Shown here in pieces: positions 59,276 to 64,000 of a DNA stretch of 64,000 nucleotides. The notes under the pieces were generated by a model that had not been told where the DNA came from, searched no databases, and saw only the letters and a list, made by a program, of their open reading frames with translations. The DNA is taken from positions 62,001-126,000 of the forward strand of contig JACKDC010000003.1 of NCBI GenBank assembly GCA_020633725.1, written 5' to 3'. Position 1 is the stretch's first letter; the number at the start of each line of letters is the position of its first letter. A program made the translations under genes and the position numbers. This stretch comes from Candidatus Latescibacterota bacterium (GTDB lineage: Bacteria > Krumholzibacteriota > Krumholzibacteriia > JACNKJ01).

Positions 59276-60070
59276 GTGGCCAGCATCAAGCTCTCCCCGT
59301 TCAGCATGTGGCTCCTGGCGCTGGTGTTCACCGCGATGGGGCTGGTGGTCCAGCGGAGAACCGGCGAGAGGATGCCGCTCGAGCTGGACACCCCGTGGCA
59401 GGGGCGGAACGTCAGCACCGTGCTCGCCCGGAACCACGTCGGGCCGGGCGGCCAGCGCCTGGTCGTCGAGGGCGTGGATCCGGACTGGACCGGCACCGTG
59501 ATCTGGCGCCGCTACGGCGGGGGTGGCGAGTACCGCCGGGAGAGTCTGCGCAACCTGGGGAGCATGCTGTCGGGCGAGCTGTCGCCGCAGCCCCGGGGCA
59601 GCGCGCTGGAGTACCGCGTGGAGGTGGAGGCCCAGGGCGGGAAGCTGCTGCGGCTTCCCGAGCGCGGGACCGTCATCACGCGCTACAAGGGCGCGATCCC
59701 GCTCTGGGTGAGCCTACCCCACCTGCTCCTGCTCTACCTGGGGCTCTTCCTGGGTGTCCGGGCCGGCCTGGAGGCGCTGGCACTGGGCTCCGGCTCGCAC
59801 ACGCTCGCAGGCGTGGCGCTGATCTGCTTCCTCTTCGGGGGCCTGCTCTTCGGCCCGCTGATGAAGGTGAACGCCTACGGCATCCTCTGGAAGGGCCCGC
59901 CGCTGGGCCTGGACAGCACCGACACGAAGACCCTCGTGCTCGTGCTGGCCTGGCTGGCGCCGGTGATCCTGCGTGCGCGGGGGCGTCGCGCGCGGCGCTG
60001 GATCGTCCTCGCGGCCGTGCTCAGCGTGATCGCCTTCCTGATTCCCCACAGCGTCTTCGGCGTGTCCTGA
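59276..60070 (+). CDS. Membrane protein of unknown function
   Basis: This is a 264-residue protein starting at GTG with GCGGAGG 5 bases upstream. One hydrophobic helix near the N-terminus (FSMWLLALVFTAMGLVV) is followed by a soluble, probably periplasmic, region of about 115 residues rich in beta strands (MPLELDTPWQGRNVSTVLARNHVGPGG, YRVEVEAQGGKLLRLP). Four more helices complete it (WVSLPHLLLLYLGLFLGV, TLAGVALICFLFGGLLFG, TLVLVLAWLAPVIL, WIVLAAVLSVIAFLIP). No family is recognised. The next gene follows after 29 bases and may be co-transcribed. Confidence 0.75.
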   Translation: MASIKLSPFSMWLLALVFTAMGLVVQRRTGERMPLELDTPWQGRNVSTVLARNHVGPGGQRLVVEGVDPDWTGTVIWRRYGGGGEYRRESLRNLGSMLSGELSPQPRGSALEYRVEVEAQGGKLLRLPERGTVITRYKGAIPLWVSLPHLLLLYLGLFLGVRAGLEALALGSGSHTLAGVALICFLFGGLLFGPLMKVNAYGILWKGPPLGLDSTDTKTLVLVLAWLAPVILRARGRRARRWIVLAAVLSVIAFLIPHSVFGVS

Positions 60071-60099
60071 CGCGCTGCCAATCGATTGGAGGGAGAGCC

Positions 60100-60504
60100 G
60101 TGACCGACAGGCTCGAGGAAATCTTCGCCATGCAGCGGGAGCTGAACCGCTACACCTTCGAGCAGAACGCGCTGGGGGAGGGCTACGACGCCATCGCCGG
60201 CAACCGCGACCTGCAGAACACCTGGCTGCGCAACTACGCCCTGGCCATGAGCCAGGAGCTGTCCGAACTGGTGGACTCCACCAACTGGAAATGGTGGCGC
60301 ACCAAGGTGGACCTCTTCGACGAGCAGAACATCAAGGTGGAGCTGGTGGACATCCTCCACTTCTGGGTGAGCGCCTGCCAGGTGATGGGGCTGAGCGCCG
60401 AGGACGTCCACCGCATGTACATGCAGAAGAACGCCGTCAACCGGAAGCGGCAGGACAGCGGCTACCTGAAGAAGGACGAGGCCGACAACCGCGGCATCGG
60501 CTAG
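60100..60504 (+). CDS. Dimeric dUTPase-like all-alpha NTP pyrophosphohydrolase
   Basis: This is a 134-residue all-alpha protein of the MazG/dimeric dUTPase superfamily. LEEIFAMQRELNRYTF opens it; metal-binding acidic residues lie in MSQELSELVDSTNWKWW (ExxE) and VELVDILHFWVSACQVMGL (ExxD); the tail KKNAVNRKRQDSGYL is typical of the dUTPase branch. Such enzymes cleave dUTP or related NTPs to the monophosphate and PPi, keeping uracil out of DNA. GTG start with GGAGGGAGA upstream. Confidence 0.87.
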   Translation: MTDRLEEIFAMQRELNRYTFEQNALGEGYDAIAGNRDLQNTWLRNYALAMSQELSELVDSTNWKWWRTKVDLFDEQNIKVELVDILHFWVSACQVMGLSAEDVHRMYMQKNAVNRKRQDSGYLKKDEADNRGIG

Positions 60505-60633
60505 CGGAGCAGCCCCCGGGCGGGGCGGCCGGCGTTCCCTGTGACTTCCCACAGTGCCTGGCAGGGTCGCAGCGTGGCCCGTGGCGCACCCCTGGCTGGC
60601 TGTGCGTAGCTTCAATCACCACATTCCCAACCG

Positions 60634-60693
60634 GTTGCGGTCGACTGCAACAAGCGTGCGACCCTGGCGAGTCTCCGGGGGATCTGCTAGAAT
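60634..60693 (+). promoter_or_regulatory. Imperfect 18-base palindrome and -10 box before the secreted protein gene
   Basis: GTTGCGGTCGACTGCAAC (60634-60651) is symmetric at 16 of 18 positions, a candidate operator. TAGAAT at 60688-60693 is a likely -10; no good -35 is seen. Nothing else is recognised in 60505-60735. Confidence 0.45.
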
Positions 60694-60735
60694 AATGGCG
60701 CTCCTCACTTCCCCACTCCACGCCGGGAGCGTGCC

Positions 60736-61608
60736 ATGCGTCGCCTAGTTCTGACACTCGCCATCCTGCTCTTGCCGTCCCTCTCCTTCGCCGCCGTGGG
60801 CTACTCGATCGACATCAACCCCGCCCAGAGCGCGCTCGTCATCATCTTCCTGAACCAGTCCTTCCCCGGGACGATGGACGGCACCCTGCACTGCACGGTG
60901 GATCCGGGCTTCGAGGACGGCGCCACGGCCGTGATCTCCGACTTCAACGCCACGGTGACCGACATCAACTCGATCTTCGTGACGCTGCGGAACATCACGC
61001 TCACCAGCGACCCGCTCCTGCCCAACAGCGGCAGCATCGTGGACGCCACGCCCGGCGACGGCCACGTCAACCTGAACCAGGTGCTCCACCTGACCATGGA
61101 CGCCACCTACGACCCGATCTTCGGCGCCGACGTGCCCTTCACCACGAACACCGAGCTCTGCATCGGCAGCACCACGTTCTGCGGCGGCGCGGCGGACGGC
61201 AGCGGGAACATCGACACCAACGCCCTCTTCTTCCAGATCCTCGCCACGGGCGTGATCCCGGGCGCCGAGAACCCCACCGGCGAGGACATCCCCTTCCGCC
61301 TGGTGCTGCGCGGCCTGGGCACGCAGGACGACGTCTCCGTGGAGACGCCCCTCGACGCGCCCCTCGCCCTCAACGTGTGGCCGAACCCCTCGGCCGACAC
61401 GGTGGCCTTCGCCAGCAGCTCGCCGGCTCCCCTCGCCGTCGCGATCTACGACGTGGCCGGCCGCCACATCGTCTCGCTGAGCGGCGCCGACCGCGTGGAC
61501 TGGGACGGCCGCGACGCCGCCGGGCAGCGCGCCGGCGCGGGCGTCTACCTGGCTCGCTATCGCAGCGGGGAGATCGAGGGCGCGGCCAAGGTGCTGATGC
61601 TGCGCTAG
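60736..61608 (+). CDS. Secreted protein with C-terminal sorting module
   Basis: This is a 290-residue exported protein (signal peptide MRRLVLTLAILLLPSLSFA). The mature part (about 20-205) is beta-rich with many Asp/Asn/Thr (SIDINPAQSALVIIFLN, VTDINSIFVTLRNITLT), two Cys in ELCIGSTTFCGG, and no recognised domain. The C-terminal 80 residues are the sorting module in a variant form (VWPNPSADTVAF..LAVAIYDVAGRHIV..WDGRDAAGQRAGAGVYLARY). It is 6 bases from the end of the convergent beta-helix gene. Confidence 0.8.
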   Translation: MRRLVLTLAILLLPSLSFAAVGYSIDINPAQSALVIIFLNQSFPGTMDGTLHCTVDPGFEDGATAVISDFNATVTDINSIFVTLRNITLTSDPLLPNSGSIVDATPGDGHVNLNQVLHLTMDATYDPIFGADVPFTTNTELCIGSTTFCGGAADGSGNIDTNALFFQILATGVIPGAENPTGEDIPFRLVLRGLGTQDDVSVETPLDAPLALNVWPNPSADTVAFASSSPAPLAVAIYDVAGRHIVSLSGADRVDWDGRDAAGQRAGAGVYLARYRSGEIEGAAKVLMLR

Positions 61609-61614
61609 GGGCGC

Positions 61615-63306
61615 CTACTTGAGCAGCACGAGCTTCGTCTCCGTGAGCTGGCCGGCCGCCATCAGGCGCGCCAGGTAGACGCCGCTGGCGGCCTGCCGAC
61701 CCCTGGCATCTCGGCCATCCCAGGTGGCCGCGTGCCGTCCGGCGGGCCGGCGCTCGTGGACCAGGCCGGCGACGCGACGTCCCGCCAAATCGTAGATCGC
61801 GAGATCCACCGCCGACGCCTCGGCCAGCACGAACTCCAGCTCCGTGGACGGATTGAACGGATTGGGATGTGCGGAGAGACGCCGCGCGGCGGCCGGCACG
61901 TCGACGACGGCCGTCCGCAAGAGCATCCAGTCCTCGCCGGGCAGGCGGCCGTGGAGCCGGTAGGTCACCGCCCCGCCGGCGGCCAGCGCCGGGCTGGCAT
62001 CGGCGGCGGCGTAGCGCCCCTCCCCCTCATCTTGCCAGGGCACATCCCACGACGCGCCGTCCCGCGCGCCCTCGAGCCGGAACTGGCCCTCCGCCGAGGC
62101 TTGCCAGGTCAACGTCACCAGCCCGAGGCTTGCGGCGGCCCTGAAGCTGGCAAGGAAGACCGGCGTGTCGCCGCAGCCGGGCCCGAGCCCCCCGATGAGG
62201 GCACCGCAGTCGTTGCCCTCGGGCAGGCAGGGTGAGCCGGGCGCGAGGCGGTAGTCCCGCGTCGGGTGATAGCAGAAGAACGGGTCGGCCGAGAAGTTGC
62301 CGTTGACGCCCCCCTGACCCGCCAACGCGCCGATCCAGAGCGGATTGAACGGATCGCTGTACAGGTCGCAGCACAGCGCCGTGGCAGCGGCGTTTTCGGT
62401 GATGACCGGAGCGCTGCCATAGTGATAGGCGATGATGCAGTGGTCCAGGGTGATGTCGCCATCTCTCACGTAGATCGCGCCGGGTCCGCCGTTCTCCACC
62501 AGGGTCGTGCGCTCCAGGACGATGCTGCCGCCCGAGCCCAGCGCCCCACCGTAGGCCCGGCCTCCAGCAGCGCCGTACTGCTCGGCACTGTTGCCATAGA
62601 ACAGGCAATCGCGAATCACCGGACTGCAGTCGCCGAAGTACGCGCCGCCGCCTACGGCCCAGGGGCAGCACTCTCCCGTCGAACTCCCCGCGAACACATG
62701 GTTGTTCGCGAAGACCACGCGCTCCAGGACGGGTGACGACTCGAAGGCCGCAAGACCCGCCCCCAATCCATTCCAGCCGTCCCAGGTGTGTCCGGCCTCG
62801 TTGTCGACAAACTGGACGTCCGACAGCCGGGCATTGCTGCGCTTGAGGTACATCCCGCCCCCGGCACCGCCGCCGTAGTTTGCGCTACTGCAGTCCGACA
62901 GCGTGACGTTGCGGAAGGTGGGCGAAGCGTCCTCGCAGTAGATGCCACCGCCCAGCGACGCGCCGCAGCGCGAGATGGTGAAGCCATCCACAAGGCTGGT
63001 GCTGTCCTCGCCGGACGTGAAGCTCAGACCCTGTCCGCTGCGCTCCCCATCGATGATCGTCGCCTCGCTGCCCGCCTCGGAGGTGAGCACGAGATTGACG
63101 CCATGGAAATCGAGGTTCTTGTTTCCCGCGCCGGTGTAGGTCCCCGGCAGCGCAAGCACGGTGTCACCCGATGCCGCCGCGTCGATGGCCGCTTGCAGCG
63201 TGGGATACTCGCCGAGGCCGTCGGCCTGGACGGTGAGAGTCGCGGCCCGAACGTCTGTAGCGCTGACGCAGCAAAGGGAAATTAGCAGGCAGGCGACTCT
63301 GGCCAC
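61615..63306 (-). CDS. Secreted beta-helix protein with sorting module
   Basis: This is a 563-residue protein. The GTG at 63306 is preferred as start because GGGAGG lies 6 bases upstream and the signal peptide (ARVACLLISLCCVSATDVRA) follows; a GTG at 63330 is also in frame. Residues about 25-350 are a right-handed parallel beta-helix (TLTVQADGLGEYPTLQAAIDAAASGDTV, then GG..Y/F..SSP..RNV/DC repeats) of the polymorphic-outer-membrane-protein-like kind. It contains many Cys (e.g. GECCPWA, TALCCDLY). A beta domain and the module HPNPFNPSTELEF...GVYLARLMAAG end the protein. Confidence 0.87.
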   Translation of the reverse strand: MARVACLLISLCCVSATDVRAATLTVQADGLGEYPTLQAAIDAAASGDTVLALPGTYTGAGNKNLDFHGVNLVLTSEAGSEATIIDGERSGQGLSFTSGEDSTSLVDGFTISRCGASLGGGIYCEDASPTFRNVTLSDCSSANYGGGAGGGMYLKRSNARLSDVQFVDNEAGHTWDGWNGLGAGLAAFESSPVLERVVFANNHVFAGSSTGECCPWAVGGGAYFGDCSPVIRDCLFYGNSAEQYGAAGGRAYGGALGSGGSIVLERTTLVENGGPGAIYVRDGDITLDHCIIAYHYGSAPVITENAAATALCCDLYSDPFNPLWIGALAGQGGVNGNFSADPFFCYHPTRDYRLAPGSPCLPEGNDCGALIGGLGPGCGDTPVFLASFRAAASLGLVTLTWQASAEGQFRLEGARDGASWDVPWQDEGEGRYAAADASPALAAGGAVTYRLHGRLPGEDWMLLRTAVVDVPAAARRLSAHPNPFNPSTELEFVLAEASAVDLAIYDLAGRRVAGLVHERRPAGRHAATWDGRDARGRQAASGVYLARLMAAGQLTETKLVLLK

Positions 63307-63335
63307 GGCTTCCCTCCCGGTGCTCACCACGTATC

Positions 63336-63364
63336 AGTATAGCAGTTGGGAGGCGGGGCGTCAG
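63336..63364 (-). promoter_or_regulatory. Promoter of the beta-helix gene
   Basis: The minus strand reads CTGACG, 17 bases, TATACT (63341-63336), about 30 bases before the GTG at 63306. Confidence 0.6.
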
Positions 63365-63488
63365 GGAAGATCTGCCGTCAATGCGTGCGCAGGGTCCCCT
63401 GGGTTGGGGAAGTGGACACTGCGGCGGTCCCTTGGGGCGCCTTCTTGACCAGCAACATCGGGCCCAACCCCAATCAACCACCAAACCG

Positions 63489-63998
63489 CTAGTGGGCGTT
63501 GGGCCCGATCCAGGAGTCCCCGTTGCCGTGGAGTTGGCGCGGATAGACGGGGACAAGGTCGCCGCCAAGCCCGTCCGCAATCAAGCCAAGCCAAGACCGG
63601 CCGACCGGCGCGCCGGTCACCCAGAACTGCAACGTGTAGATTCCGCCCGGGACCGATCCGAGGTCAAACTGGTCCACAAGGACCCCTGCGTCGGAGTAGA
63701 GCCGCAGCTGGAGAGCACGCTTCGCATCGACCCGAAGATACGCGTTTGGCGGCGTAGGGCCAAGAGGCCAAGGGTGAGACGGCATGCAGAGCGACGCGTG
63801 CGCATCTCGACTGACTCCAGCCTGGGGAGGCTTGATGTGGTCAGTCAGGCTGGGCAGATCGAAGGACCTGACCACGAGGCCATGACCTGGCCCAGTCATG
63901 ACTCGAAGCGGGGTGAAGGTGCGGCCAGCGCGTGATGGCTGGTCGTTGGCTCGCACAGGTTCCCCCGCCCGCGCGGAGACGGAGTCGAACAGGCACAA
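63489..63998 (-). CDS. Doubtful ORF, possibly the end of a secreted protein
   Basis: This minus-strand frame is open from near the window edge to a TAG at 63489 (at most 169 residues). Only the last 90 residues look protein-like (YLRVDAKRALQLRLYSDAG, GGIYTLQFWVTGAP); they faintly recall the last strands of the sorting module but lack its motifs. An inverted repeat (ATCGGGCCCAAC at 63457-63468, complement at 63498-63509) surrounds the stop. It could be a real gene entering from the right, or a decayed one. The stretch 63365-63488 holds nothing else recognisable. Confidence 0.3.
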   Translation of the reverse strand: MCLFDSVSARAGEPVRANDQPSRAGRTFTPLRVMTGPGHGLVVRSFDLPSLTDHIKPPQAGVSRDAHASLCMPSHPWPLGPTPPNAYLRVDAKRALQLRLYSDAGVLVDQFDLGSVPGGIYTLQFWVTGAPVGRSWLGLIADGLGGDLVPVYPRQLHGNGDSWIGPNAH

Positions 63999-64000
63999 CA

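Noticed and set aside
1..64000. CRISPR arrays, insertion sequences, prophage or integrase genes
   Set aside because: No regularly spaced repeats, transposase motifs or phage genes were recognised on either strand.

Overview
The window is high-GC (roughly 70%) bacterial DNA that is almost fully coding. An OmpA-type lipoprotein, a wzx-like flippase, sigma-70-like promoters and a large set of secreted proteins ending in an 'NPFNPST..G.Y..R' (FlgD/type-IX-like) C-terminal sorting module point to a didermic bacterium. The best guess is an uncultured lineage of the Eisenbacteria/Krumholzibacteriota/FCB-like kind. The lineage is inference; no rRNA or tRNA gene was seen.

Layout. 1-5.1 kb (minus): a Ser/Thr kinase with TPRs running off the window edge, a small membrane protein and a two-component system. 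5.2-8.9 kb (plus): a PDZ protein, an SDR oxidoreductase, an OmpA-like lipoprotein and a secreted beta-propeller. 8.9-16.6 kb (minus): a cell-surface polymer operon (nucleotidyltransferase, flippase, CDP-glycerol-type transferase, GT2) followed by an M16 peptidase lipoprotein. 16.7-23.2 kb: an ArsR regulator, a CLC protein with CBS and TrkA-C domains, an Lrp/AsnC regulator, the aspartate-pathway operon (homoserine dehydrogenase, aspartate-semialdehyde dehydrogenase, short aspartate kinase) and a 19-residue Lys-rich peptide gene. 23.2-28.1 kb (minus): an HD hydrolase, a type I glutamine synthetase, and a padR-membrane protein-ExbB/MotA-like operon. 28.2-40.1 kb: two-subunit fumarase, a cystathionine beta-synthase-like enzyme, threonine aldolase, gamma-glutamyltranspeptidase, a secreted subtilase, adenine deaminase and a cysteine-desulfurase-like enzyme. 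40.4-49.6 kb: two giant beta-helix proteins with cohesin- and dockerin-like modules plus a small cohesin-like protein. 49.7-56.6 kb: AsnA, a secreted alpha/beta hydrolase, and an archaeal-type GatDE pair. 56.8-63.3 kb: two tandem Omp28/thioredoxin-like genes, each with an in-frame UGA in a UxxC motif, then a membrane protein, a dimeric dUTPase-like protein and two more secreted sorting-domain proteins.

The most exciting observation is the tandem pair at 56825-57877 and 58102-59154. Both would be 350 codons long, both carry UGA at codon 37 where the family has the first Cys of CxxC, and both have a hairpin with the same GGAC loop exactly 17 nt after the UGA. The stems differ in sequence, which suggests selenocysteine insertion. 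UGA is also the normal stop of many genes here, so the code is not reassigned. Next in interest are the archaeal-type gatDE genes in a bacterium, a short intergenic hairpin repeat with conserved core and differing arms (three copies between 50.8 and 58 kb), and the cohesin/dockerin-like surface cluster.
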